DNA of 64,000 bases from FEN-1191 sp036490715 (GTDB lineage Bacteria; Pseudomonadota; Gammaproteobacteria; Steroidobacterales; Steroidobacteraceae): positions 1 to 64,000 of the forward strand of contig DASXDL010000031.1 of NCBI GenBank assembly GCA_036490715.1, read 5' to 3'. Positions within the stretch are counted from its first letter, which is position 1, and the number at the start of each line of letters is the position of its first letter. This document shows positions 7,704 to 16,100 of this stretch, in pieces. A program made the position numbers and the translations under genes. The notes under the pieces are model-generated. The model did no database searches. It saw nothing but the letters and a program-made list of their open reading frames with translations, and was not told the origin of the DNA.

Positions 7704-10082
7704 ATGAACTCGATGATTCAAGCCGCTGTAAGCCGCGTGTTGCGGCCTTGGGCCCTCGCCGTGCCCGCCGCGGTGATCTTCGCCGTCCCGGTCCTGGCAG
7801 ATGAGCAGCCGGCCGCCAATCCCGGCGCCCTTGAGGAGATCGTGGTGACCGCGCAGTTTCGCCAGCAGAACCTGCAGGACACGCCACTGGCGATCACCGC
7901 CGTCACCGGCGACATGATGGAGCAGCGCAACCAGACCTCGCTGCACGATTTGGCCCAGCAGGCACCTAACGTGACGCTGGTGGAAACCGGCGGAGCCTTT
8001 GGGCCTGGCATGACCGCAACCATCCGCGGAATCGGACAGGCCGACTTCGATCCGGCGTTCGCGCCCGGCGTCGGCATCTATATCGACGATGTCTATTACA
8101 CCAGCCTCACGGGTTCGAATTTCGGGCTGGTCGATCTGGACCGCGTCGAGATCCTGCGCGGTCCTCAGGGTACGCTGTCGGGCGCCAATTCCGAGGGCGG
8201 ATCCATCAAGCTGTACTCGGTCAAGCCGCAGGGCAACGACAGCGGCTCGGTCAAAGTCAGTTACGGCGAGCGCAATCTGCTCGACTTCCAGGCCATGGGG
8301 GACGTCTCACTCATCCCCGACACCCTGTTCATGCGCGTCTCGGGGACCTCGCACCAGCAGGATGGCTATGTGACCCGGGTCGACTACGGCTGCGCATTCC
8401 CGGCCTCGGGTATCGCGGCGGTGGGCGGCCTGCAATCGAACTGTATCGCGGGAACTGAAGGCGGCAAGGACTACCACGGGGGTCGCGTGGCCTTCCGCTG
8501 GCTGCCATCCGACAATTTCGAAGCCAACCTGACCGCTGACATCACAATCGACAAGTCGGAGACCGCCGCGGTCACGCTGCTCGCAGCTAATCCGGTAGTG
8601 GGAGCCGCGACGGCTATCAATTCGGGACTGCCGCCGGGCAGCTATAACAGCCGCTTTATTCCGAGCGACCCCTATGTCAGCTACGCGTCGTTCTGCGCCC
8701 TGGGTATTGCCGGCAATAACTATTGCTTCTCGACCGATACGTCCAACAAGCAATATGGCACGAACCTAACGCTGGATTGGAAGCTGTCGCCGGACTTGGC
8801 GGTGAAGTCGATCACCGGATTTCGCGAGTTTGACACGCAATGGACCGAGGACAACGACGTATCGCCGCTGTCGGGATCGCTCGGTGCGGAACACCTGCTG
8901 AATCACACGTTGACGCAAGAACTGCGCCTGAATGGCAAGCTCGCAAGCCTGTTGGATTACACCGTCGGCGGTTTCTATCTGAATCAAACCACGAGCTATC
9001 CGACGCACCAGATTCTCGATTACATCTTCCCCGGTTCATTCGAATTCTTCGGAAACGATCCGATTCACGAGCGTGACTACGCCGGCTTCGTAAACGGCAC
9101 CTGGCATATCGTCGACGGTCTGGATCTCAACGCCGGCGGCCGCTACACGCACCTGGAGAAGGATTACACCTACAACCGCTTCAACCCGCCGACGATCGGT
9201 GGCGGCGACAGTGTTTTCTTTGCGCCAGGATTCTCCGGCACCAAGAGCACGTTTACCGGCCACAAATTCGACTATCGCGTCGACTTGGACTACCGCTGGA
9301 ACCCGCAGCTGATGACCTACGCCAGCGTCTCGACCGGCTTCAAGGGGGGCGGCTCGAATCCGCGCCCGTTCATTCCCGGCCAGGTGCAGCCCTTCGGGAC
9401 CGAGTCGCTTACCAACTATGAAGTCGGCGCGAAGTCTGACTGGCTTGATCACACCCTGCGCATCAACGTGTCGGGGTACTACTCCAAGTTCAAGGAGATC
9501 CAGCTCGTCCCGCTGAGTTGCCCGCAATACTCGCAAGGCGCAGCTCCTCCCTTCACCCCTGAGACTGAGCCGTGCGCAGCGCCGATCAACGGCGGCAGCG
9601 CGGACATCTACGGTGTGGAGCTGGAGACTGAGTATCGTATAGGGGGGTTGTCCTTTGATGGCAGCTTCAGCAAACAGCACTTCAAATACACCTCGGTCGA
9701 TCCGTCGACTGGTATCGAGATCGGGTCCACGGAGCCGGGATTTCAGCCGATCAAATGGAGTGTTGCCGCACAGTATGACGCGCACTTACCGATGGGTAGC
9801 ACGGTGTCTCCGCGGGTGGAGTTCATCTACTCGAGCGGCTACGAGACCCTTGCCATCCCGGCGCCTTACAGCTATCTGGCTGGCTACCACAATGTCAATG
9901 CTCGTCTGACCTATCGGCCGGACTCGGGCAAGTGGGAGGCCGCGGTGGCCGGTACCAACCTGGCGGGTAAGCTCTGGTACACGCAGGAGTTCGATCTGTA
10001 CAACGCGCCGCAGTCGGGCGCTGACTACGGAATCCCGGCGCAACCGCGCACCATCTGGGTGGAGTTCAAGAAGAAGTTCTAA
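7704..10082 (+). CDS. TonB-dependent outer-membrane receptor
   Basis: The 792-residue protein starts at the ATG at 7704, preceded by AGGGGGA. Residues 1-33 form a signal peptide ending near VLADEQ. The plug domain follows (EEIVVTAQFRQQNLQDTPLAI; GTLSGANSEGGSIK), then a long 22-stranded-barrel region ending in an aromatic F (EFKKKF), typical of BamA-inserted outer-membrane proteins. It belongs to the broad class of catabolic TonB receptors whose EIVVTA segment follows the signal peptide. Next to carotenoid-oxygenase and SnoaL-like genes, it probably imports their bulky, poorly soluble substrate. No siderophore genes are nearby, so iron uptake is less likely. Confidence 0.92.
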   Translation: MNSMIQAAVSRVLRPWALAVPAAVIFAVPVLADEQPAANPGALEEIVVTAQFRQQNLQDTPLAITAVTGDMMEQRNQTSLHDLAQQAPNVTLVETGGAFGPGMTATIRGIGQADFDPAFAPGVGIYIDDVYYTSLTGSNFGLVDLDRVEILRGPQGTLSGANSEGGSIKLYSVKPQGNDSGSVKVSYGERNLLDFQAMGDVSLIPDTLFMRVSGTSHQQDGYVTRVDYGCAFPASGIAAVGGLQSNCIAGTEGGKDYHGGRVAFRWLPSDNFEANLTADITIDKSETAAVTLLAANPVVGAATAINSGLPPGSYNSRFIPSDPYVSYASFCALGIAGNNYCFSTDTSNKQYGTNLTLDWKLSPDLAVKSITGFREFDTQWTEDNDVSPLSGSLGAEHLLNHTLTQELRLNGKLASLLDYTVGGFYLNQTTSYPTHQILDYIFPGSFEFFGNDPIHERDYAGFVNGTWHIVDGLDLNAGGRYTHLEKDYTYNRFNPPTIGGGDSVFFAPGFSGTKSTFTGHKFDYRVDLDYRWNPQLMTYASVSTGFKGGGSNPRPFIPGQVQPFGTESLTNYEVGAKSDWLDHTLRINVSGYYSKFKEIQLVPLSCPQYSQGAAPPFTPETEPCAAPINGGSADIYGVELETEYRIGGLSFDGSFSKQHFKYTSVDPSTGIEIGSTEPGFQPIKWSVAAQYDAHLPMGSTVSPRVEFIYSSGYETLAIPAPYSYLAGYHNVNARLTYRPDSGKWEAAVAGTNLAGKLWYTQEFDLYNAPQSGADYGIPAQPRTIWVEFKKKF

Positions 10083-10096
10083 GGCGGGCAGGGGAT

Positions 10097-10120
10097 CACG
10101 CGGCTGGTGGCGGCCGCGTG
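10097..10120. terminator. Hairpin between convergent genes
   Basis: The arms CACGCGGC (10097-10104) and GCCGCGTG (10113-10120) are perfect complements with an 8-base loop, placed between the stops of the TonB receptor and the convergent cyclic-nucleotide-binding gene. No T-run follows on either strand, so an intrinsic terminator is only a possibility. Confidence 0.35.
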
Positions 10121-10133
10121 AGTCCCGAGAAGC

Positions 10134-11204
10134 TCAGGCACCGCCGCGGCGCACATCACCCTCGGCGCTGTCCAGGCCGCCGCGCAGCACGAAGGCAGTG
10201 AATCCGCGCTCGACCAGAATGTACGCGGCCGCGGAACTGCGCCGGCCGGTATCGCAATAGACGATGTACTTGGTGTTGCGATCGAGCGTCGAGATCTTCA
10301 GCCGAATGAAATACAGCGGGATGTTGATCGAGCCCTCGATGGCCAGATTCTGGTGCTCGGAGGGCAGGCGCACGTCGAGCCAGCGCCCGCCCTGCGCGAT
10401 CAGCGCGCGCGCCTCGGGGTAGGTGAGCCACTTCACCAGCGGCTCATTCATCAGATCGCGAAAGTCCTGCTTGTTGAGCCGCATCAGCACGCCGTCGGTG
10501 AGCATCGTTACCGTGGCGTTGCGTTTGGCCTCCGAGATCAGCGCTTCCTCGCCAAAGGTATCGCCGACGCCCAGTTCGGCCAGCTTCAGGCCGCCGCGAT
10601 TCATCGGCGTCTCGCGCGTCACTAGGCACTTGCCGCTGACAATGGCGTAGAAGTAGTCGCCCTCGGCGCCCTGCTGGATCACGGTCTCGCCGGCGCGGCA
10701 ATCGACGCGCTGCATGCGCATGAAGATCGCCTGGATGTTGGCGGGTGGAATGCGGTGAAAGGCCTGGGTCTGCAGCAGCGTGGTCATCCAGTCATCGCCG
10801 CCGCTACCGGCGATCTGCGCCTGCAGCTCGGCCACCTCGTAAGTGCCGGTCTGATCCCAGGTGATCATCATGTCCAGCAGCTCGCTGTCCACCGCCAGCA
10901 CCTCGATCGGATCGACCGCGCGGGCGCTGGCACGACGCGGCAGTGCCGGGGCGAGCGGGTTGCGCGCATCCGGAGTGCCGGCGCGGATCATCGCGGTGGT
11001 GCTGTTGCCCTCGCGCAGCTCAATCAGTCCGGACACCAACCAGAAGGTGCGCCGGTCCTTGTCGCCTTCCTTGAACAGCAAGCGGTTGGCGGGGATCTGG
11101 ACGATCGCAACCTTGCGCGCCAGCGCAGCGAGGTTCTCCTTTTTCATGCCTTCGAAGGGCGAGAACCTCCGAAGCACCGCCACATCGACCCGTTCATCGC
11201 TCAT
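10134..11204 (-). CDS. Two cyclic-nucleotide-binding domains fused to a rhodanese domain
   Basis: This 356-residue protein has three domains. The first CRP-like cNMP-binding fold covers about residues 10-115. The second (about 140-245) has the clearest phosphate-binding cassette region (VSGKCLVTRET...LGVGDTFGEEALISEAKRNATV). A C-terminal rhodanese domain (about 255-350) has its active-site Cys near residue 317 in YIVYCDTGRRS. There is no DNA-binding helix-turn-helix and no signal peptide. It probably senses cyclic nucleotide or redox state and controls a sulfur-transfer or sulfide-linked activity in the cytosol, but no substrate is known. It stands alone, followed downstream by the convergent TonB receptor. 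Confidence 0.85.
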   Translation of the reverse strand: MSDERVDVAVLRRFSPFEGMKKENLAALARKVAIVQIPANRLLFKEGDKDRRTFWLVSGLIELREGNSTTAMIRAGTPDARNPLAPALPRRASARAVDPIEVLAVDSELLDMMITWDQTGTYEVAELQAQIAGSGGDDWMTTLLQTQAFHRIPPANIQAIFMRMQRVDCRAGETVIQQGAEGDYFYAIVSGKCLVTRETPMNRGGLKLAELGVGDTFGEEALISEAKRNATVTMLTDGVLMRLNKQDFRDLMNEPLVKWLTYPEARALIAQGGRWLDVRLPSEHQNLAIEGSINIPLYFIRLKISTLDRNTKYIVYCDTGRRSSAAAYILVERGFTAFVLRGGLDSAEGDVRRGGA

Positions 11205-11277
11205 GAGCGCGAGGCCTCAATTCCTCTCATTGCTGTTCGGACTCGATCGATGGTAGCACAGCCGTTTCCCCAGCCGG

Positions 11278-13320
11278 TCAGTGGGATTCACGCAATGTGG
11301 ACCAGCCCGCATCCGGCCGAAAACGCTCACCGTAGCGGTCCGCCAGCGACTGCAGCCGCGCCATGCAGGCATCGATGCCGCGCGCGCGCGCGTAGCTGAG
11401 CGGGCCGCCGCGAAAGGGGGCAAAGCCGGTGCCGAAGATCACCCCGGCATCCACCAGATCGGCATCATCGACGATGCGCTCGCGCAGGCAGGCGACGCAT
11501 TCATTGACCAGCGCCAGGATCAGCCGGTCGGACAGGTCCTCGGGCACCGGGCTGCGTTGCGCAGGACGGGTGATTTTGCCGTCGTGCCAGACATAGAAGC
11601 CCTGGCCGCTCTTGCGGCCCAGAGTTTTGACTGCCACCAGCCCGCGCAGGTGCGACAGGAACGGCGGCGCCACCTTGTTCAGATCGCGCGCCACGATCTC
11701 CCCGACATGCAGCACCACATCCAGTCCGACGACGTCGCACAGCTCGATCGGCCCCATCGGCATGCCGAAATCGACCGCGGCCCGGTCGATGGCATTGAGT
11801 CCGACGCCGTCACCGGCCGCATGCAGTGCCTCGAACAGGTACGGGAACAGCACGCGGTTGACCAGAAATCCCGGACTGCTGCGGCAAGGCAACGGCAGCT
11901 TATCCAGGCGTCGTGTCAGCGCCAGCGCGGTGGCCAGCGCCTCAACGCGCGTCGCCGGGAAGTGCACGACCTCGACCAGCGGCATCTGCGCCACAGGATT
12001 GAAGAAGTGCAGTCCGACCAGATGACCCGGATCGCTTAAGGTTGCAGCCAGCGCCTCCAGGGTCAGGCTCGAGGTGTTGCTCGCCAGCACCGCGCCGGCC
12101 TGCAGCCTGGGTTCGGCCACCGCATACAGCGCCTGCTTGGCGAGCAGATCCTCGAAGATCGCTTCGATCACGACCTCGGCCTGGGCGACACCCTGGCCCT
12201 CGACATCGGCCTGTAGCCGCGCGCTCGCCGCTGCGCGTTCGGCTTCACCCGGCAGGCGTTTGGCATACAGTGCCGCGGCGCGCTGCAGGGCCGGTTGGAT
12301 CAGGCTCAGCTCCCGGTCCTGCAACGTCACCTGTAGGCCACGCAGCGCGCACCAGGCGGCGATGTCCCCGCCCATCACGCCAGCGCCGATCACGTGCACA
12401 TGCTCGATGCGCGCGGCGCTCTTGCCTGCCAGACCCTTGAGCCGATCCTGCAGCAGGAACACACGGATCAGATTGCGGGCCGTGGCGCTGTTCAAAATAG
12501 TGGCGAACGAGCGCGCCTCGGCGGCGTAAGCCGCAGTCCCGTGCGCGCCGTAGCGCGCCCACAGCTCGACGATCGCATAGGGCGCCGGATAATGATCGCG
12601 CCGCGCGCGCGCGGCGACCTGGCGCAGCAACACCATGCGCAGCAGCGAGCGGATTCCCGGCAGGCTCAGGCAGCGTTCCAGCAGCGCCGGGCGATGCCGA
12701 GCTGGCCTGGTGCGGATCAGATCGCGCGCAGCATCATCGAGCTCGGCGTTGCTGGCGACCAGCCGATCCACCAAGCCGAGCTTCAGCGCCTGATCGGCCC
12801 GCACGGCGCGGCCGGTCAGCATCAGCTGCATTGCCGGGCGCACGCCCAACAGCCGCACGCTGCGCACGGTGCCGCCGAAACCGGGATGCAGTCCGAGCTG
12901 CACCTCGGGCAGCCCGAGCGACAGCTTCGAATCGCCGACGGCGACCCGGTAATGGCAAGCCATCGCCAGCTCCAGACCGCCGCCGAGCGCAAAGCCATGC
13001 AGCGCCGCGACCACCGGCCAGGGCAGCGCCTCGATGCGCGCGAACAGATCCTGGCCGAGCGCGATCACCTCGCGCATGGTGGCGTCCGACTCGGCGCTGG
13101 AGAACTCGCGAATGTCCGCGCCGGCGATGAACCCGGACGGCTTGCCCGACCGGATCACCAGGCCGGTGAGCGGTTGGTCGGCGGCTGACTCGATCTGCTG
13201 GCGAAGCTCGTTGAGCGCGGCGCGCCCGAGGGTGTTGGCCGAGGTGCCGGGCTTGTCGACCGTGAGCCAGCCAATGCGCTGGTCATCGACGCTCAGGCTC
13301 CACGCGGACGGCGTACTCAT
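11278..13320 (-). CDS. Fused enoyl-CoA hydratase / 3-hydroxyacyl-CoA dehydrogenase (FadB/FadJ-like)
   Basis: From the ATG at 13320 the protein has 680 residues. The N-terminal crotonase domain (about 1-190) shows the oxyanion-hole GFALGGGLELAMACHYRV and catalytic-loop LPEVQLGLHPGFGGT. The NAD-binding dehydrogenase domain begins near residue 300 (HVHVIGAGVMGGDIAAW) and continues with NTSSL and HFFNPVAQMPLVEVV, then the C-terminal helical dimerisation domains. It converts enoyl-CoA to 3-ketoacyl-CoA in beta-oxidation. No thiolase gene lies beside it, so it is an orphan alpha-type subunit here. The EEP-family gene stops 10 bases upstream of this start, suggesting co-transcription. Confidence 0.93.
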   Translation of the reverse strand: MSTPSAWSLSVDDQRIGWLTVDKPGTSANTLGRAALNELRQQIESAADQPLTGLVIRSGKPSGFIAGADIREFSSAESDATMREVIALGQDLFARIEALPWPVVAALHGFALGGGLELAMACHYRVAVGDSKLSLGLPEVQLGLHPGFGGTVRSVRLLGVRPAMQLMLTGRAVRADQALKLGLVDRLVASNAELDDAARDLIRTRPARHRPALLERCLSLPGIRSLLRMVLLRQVAARARRDHYPAPYAIVELWARYGAHGTAAYAAEARSFATILNSATARNLIRVFLLQDRLKGLAGKSAARIEHVHVIGAGVMGGDIAAWCALRGLQVTLQDRELSLIQPALQRAAALYAKRLPGEAERAAASARLQADVEGQGVAQAEVVIEAIFEDLLAKQALYAVAEPRLQAGAVLASNTSSLTLEALAATLSDPGHLVGLHFFNPVAQMPLVEVVHFPATRVEALATALALTRRLDKLPLPCRSSPGFLVNRVLFPYLFEALHAAGDGVGLNAIDRAAVDFGMPMGPIELCDVVGLDVVLHVGEIVARDLNKVAPPFLSHLRGLVAVKTLGRKSGQGFYVWHDGKITRPAQRSPVPEDLSDRLILALVNECVACLRERIVDDADLVDAGVIFGTGFAPFRGGPLSYARARGIDACMARLQSLADRYGERFRPDAGWSTLRESH

Positions 13321-13330
13321 ATGGCCGGCT

Positions 13331-14092
13331 TCATGCAAACTCGTGGCTGGCACCGTTGCCGTTGATCTCGAAATCGCACACCAGCGGCCGATGGTCGGAA
13401 AAGGTCACCGGTGGGATCCGGAACGAGGTCACATCGATACCGCGGCTCACCAGAATGAAATCGAGCTCGACGCGCGGATAGCGTGCTGGAAAGGACGGTA
13501 GCCCTTCACTGTTGGCGCTGCGCAGTCCGGCGGCGCGCATGAACAGGTAGATCTCGTGCGTGCCCCAGAAGGTATTGAAGTCACCGGCCACGATCACCGG
13601 TTTAGTCGAGCGCATCACCAGATCGTGCAGCGTGCGCAGTTGATACTGGCGGTGGCGGAACTTCAGCGACAGGTGTACCAGGAACACGCACAGCTGATCG
13701 AGCTCGAGCTCGATGATCAGGCGTTTGATGCCGGTGTCAAAATAATGGAAGCGCTCGCCAGTCACGCGCGGTGCGGCCAGCAGCGCGTTGGATTGCTTGC
13801 GCACGATCGGCACAAGCTGGTTGATCGAACCGGTTCCGTACTTGCATTGATGCGCGGTGTAGTGGCCGAGCGCGTCGGCGACGTGCGTGGCCTGATTGAG
13901 CATGCCGGTGCGCACCGAGCCGGTGTCCACTTCGATCAGTCCCACTAGGTCCGGATCCTCGGCGCGGATCATGTCGGTGATGCGATCCAGGACGCGGCGG
14001 CTGCTGCGCAGATACCCGGCACCCGGGACCGGGAAATGAAATGCCGGCCCGGTGCCCGTGGCATAGCGGATATTGTAAACCAGCAGTCTCAC
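13331..14092 (-). CDS. Endonuclease/exonuclease/phosphatase (EEP) family protein
   Basis: This 253-residue protein starts at GTG. It shows the EEP catalytic landmarks in order: RLLVYNIRYATG at the N-terminus, DLVGLIEVD (metal-binding Glu), VIVAGDFNTFWG (Asp/Asn pair) and FSDHRPLVCDFEI (Asp-His pair). Members hydrolyse phosphodiesters in nucleic acids or phospholipids. It has no signal peptide, so it is probably cytosolic. It resembles the stand-alone bacterial EEP proteins rather than exonuclease III (present separately at 45553-46326). The gene is first in a short operon with the FadB/FadJ-like gene; no functional link between them is evident. Confidence 0.85.
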   Translation of the reverse strand: MRLLVYNIRYATGTGPAFHFPVPGAGYLRSSRRVLDRITDMIRAEDPDLVGLIEVDTGSVRTGMLNQATHVADALGHYTAHQCKYGTGSINQLVPIVRKQSNALLAAPRVTGERFHYFDTGIKRLIIELELDQLCVFLVHLSLKFRHRQYQLRTLHDLVMRSTKPVIVAGDFNTFWGTHEIYLFMRAAGLRSANSEGLPSFPARYPRVELDFILVSRGIDVTSFRIPPVTFSDHRPLVCDFEINGNGASHEFA

Positions 14093-14147
14093 TTGACTTG
14101 CGACGTATCTCTATCTATCGGCCGGGCCGCCACAGTACACTGGGACC

Positions 14148-14603
14148 ATGTCTCAGCGCGATCCCATCCGGGTGTACGTCACACACGCCTATGAGGAGGG
14201 CGACGACTACCTGCGGGTGTTCGAGTACATCGAAAGCGCACAGAATTTCTATTACAAAAACTGCAGCGCGCCGGACGTGCGACCGCCGATAGGCGGACAG
14301 GAAGCACTGCGCGAAGAACTGCGCCGGCAGATCGCGCCGGCCGAAGTGGTGATCGCACTTTCGAGTCTGTATTCGCAACAGCAGGACCTACTCGTTTTTC
14401 AGCTCAACTACGCCAAGGCCAGCGACAAGCCGGTACTGCTGCTGCCGCATTTCGGCGTCGAACAGCCACGGGCCAAGGCGCTCAACGGCCTGTTTGATGA
14501 AGCGGTGTCGTGGGACGAGCGCGCACTGGTGGACGCCGTCAAGCGCCAGGCGCGGCACGAAGACACGACGCGCTGGGATACGATCGAGTTCAAACTCGAC
14601 TAG
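14148..14603 (+). CDS. Stand-alone TIR-like domain protein
   Basis: The 151-residue protein consists of one alpha/beta domain: strand RVYVTHAY, then a DDYLRVFEYIES helix with an NFYYKN motif, strand EVVIALSSLY, and strand PVLLLPHFG. The order and the first-helix motif match the TIR-like family (DUF1863/ThsB type) linked to NAD handling and phage defence. In such domains a glutamate normally precedes the LNYA-type helix (for example YEINYA), but here the residue is Gln (FQLNYA), so NADase activity is doubtful. No ThsA, SIR2 or effector partner is adjacent. The next gene is convergent, with overlapping stop codons. The family call is from recalled motifs. Confidence 0.6.
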   Translation: MSQRDPIRVYVTHAYEEGDDYLRVFEYIESAQNFYYKNCSAPDVRPPIGGQEALREELRRQIAPAEVVIALSSLYSQQQDLLVFQLNYAKASDKPVLLLPHFGVEQPRAKALNGLFDEAVSWDERALVDAVKRQARHEDTTRWDTIEFKLD

Positions 14604-15037
14604 CTGTTGCCACCGGCCTCGGCCAAAAACTTCGATAACGGAACTACCTGACGATTGGCGCGCACTGCCACCGGATGCGCCATGCCCGCGATCGTTCCGT
14701 ACAGGCGTACCACCAGCTCGGCGTAACGGCAGGCCTGGTCGTTGGACAGTTTGCGCACCGAAGCCTTGACCACGTCATCGCCGGGCAGCGCCGGCGATCG
14801 GTGCAAGGCCGTAATCATGTCGTTGAATTCAGCTGCCAGCTCGCCCGGAACATCGGCGGCCTGCAAGCCTTCTAAAAATCGGCAGTAGGCTTCAAACAAA
14901 CGGTCCTTGATGTGACCGGAGCCGGCCAGCGACAAGGCTGCGGCTTCCAGACGCGCGCACAGTTCGGCCATACGCTCGGCTCCCTGGGAGGTTTCTACTT
15001 CACCCGCACCGTCTTGTTGTTGCAGTGCTAACTTCAA
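14600..15037 (-). CDS. Uncharacterised helical protein
   Basis: A 145-residue frame starts at TTG; an internal ATG at 14971 would give 123 residues. The sequence is mainly amphipathic helix (AELCARLEAAAL, RLFEAYCRFLEGL, RYAELVVRLYGTI), with no signal peptide, membrane segment or catalytic motif that I recognise. Its stop overlaps that of the TIR-like gene on the other strand. Codon usage is like its neighbours, so it is probably real. No function can be assigned. Confidence 0.55.
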   Translation of the reverse strand: MKLALQQQDGAGEVETSQGAERMAELCARLEAAALSLAGSGHIKDRLFEAYCRFLEGLQAADVPGELAAEFNDMITALHRSPALPGDDVVKASVRKLSNDQACRYAELVVRLYGTIAGMAHPVAVRANRQVVPLSKFLAEAGGNS

Positions 15038-15311
15038 GTGAAGCCTTAATATTTATTACCCGCGGAACTCTTGTTTCATCAATGCTCTGCGCGCTGAATA
15101 TAGCGCGCCGCCTGCGAAACTCAAGTGCCGGAAATCACATCCCGACGGGGGCAGCTGCAGGTCCTGTGACGTGGCGCTCAACGCCGCCGCCGCGCCAGTC
15201 GCGCGCACCGCCTCCGCAGCTGGCCCAGTAACAGGCTGATCTCAACCCGAAATAGGCCGCCGCTGCGATCGCTCTCATCATGCTGTCGTACTGCCACGCT
15301 AACATGCGCGC

Positions 15312-15800
15312 ATGGCTGTTCGAATCGGCAAGAAAAAGCTCAGCGCTCGGGCACGCGGACTGCGCACGCTGCAGCATCAGACCCTGCCGCCGGCCACGCG
15401 CTACGCGATCGATACCGAGGTGTGGTTCCGTGCCTTCGTGGCGGACGGCAAGGCAAAGCGCCGGCGCGAGCCAGGCTGGAGCACCAAGGATCATGTGCAC
15501 GATGAGGCCATCGCCTGGTTTCTGCAGCGGCATGCGGAACGGGCGCTCGAGCACTACCCGGCGCGCCGCACCGTCGACGAGGACCTCACATTCTGGGTCG
15601 ATTCCAAACTGATGGAACGCGCGCGCCGCATGGCACGACGCGATGGCGTCAAGGTGGCCCGTCTGATCGACGCGGCGCTCAGCGGCTACGTGCGCGAGCA
15701 CCTGCACGAGGATCTGGTGCGATTCCGCCAGCGCGTGCAGACCGACGCCAAGCGGCTCTATCAGAGCCGCAGCCGACGCATGCCGCGCGCGCGCCGCTGA
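15312..15800 (+). CDS. Uncharacterised basic protein with a possible ribbon-helix-helix segment
   Basis: The protein has 162 residues and is strongly basic at both ends (AVRIGKKKLSARARGLR; RSRRMPRARR). Between about residues 95 and 130 the pattern DLTFWVDSKLMERARRMARRDGVKVARLIDAAL resembles a ribbon-helix-helix unit: a beta strand, then two helices with Arg-rich faces. That would suggest DNA binding. The N-terminal half (WFRAFVADG, HDEAIAWFLQRHAERALEHY) is unassigned. The 274 bases upstream (15038-15311) contain no gene or recognisable site. It is a single gene; the function is unknown and the DNA-binding idea is tentative. Confidence 0.55.
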   Translation: MAVRIGKKKLSARARGLRTLQHQTLPPATRYAIDTEVWFRAFVADGKAKRRREPGWSTKDHVHDEAIAWFLQRHAERALEHYPARRTVDEDLTFWVDSKLMERARRMARRDGVKVARLIDAALSGYVREHLHEDLVRFRQRVQTDAKRLYQSRSRRMPRARR

Positions 15801-15884
15801 GGCGTCGCGGCGCTGGCGTCCTCGGCGGCGCGGGCGATAAGCTTGCGTGGCGTAATCGGCAAGCAATGCACGAGGCGAACCAAC

Positions 15885-16100
15885 ATGGTTGAGAGCGTAT
15901 ACAAAATCATCGAGCTGATCGGGACCAGCACCGAATCGTGGGAGAAGGCCGCCGCCGCTGCGATCGCCCGCGCCGGCAAGACACTGCGCGACCTGCGGGT
16001 GGCGGAGGTGGTTGAGCTGGATCTGCAACTCGACAATGGCAAGATCGAGGCCTATCGCGCCAAGATCAAAGTGTCGTTCAAATTCGAAGGCGGCGGTTAG
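15885..16100 (+). CDS. Dodecin-family protein
   Basis: The 71-residue product starts at the ATG at 15885; a longer upstream reading lacks similarity. It matches dodecins along its whole length: VYKIIELIGTS, SWEKAAAAAI, TLRDL.VAEVVE and YRAKIKVSFKFE. Dodecins are beta-alpha-beta-beta subunits forming hollow dodecamers that store flavin. The tryptophan that stacks on flavin in the archaeal protein (VWAEVV context) is Val39 here (RVAEVV), so flavin binding may be altered or absent. The gene converges with the CDF transporter gene, with stops overlapping by 4 bases. Confidence 0.88.
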   Translation: MVESVYKIIELIGTSTESWEKAAAAAIARAGKTLRDLRVAEVVELDLQLDNGKIEAYRAKIKVSFKFEGGG

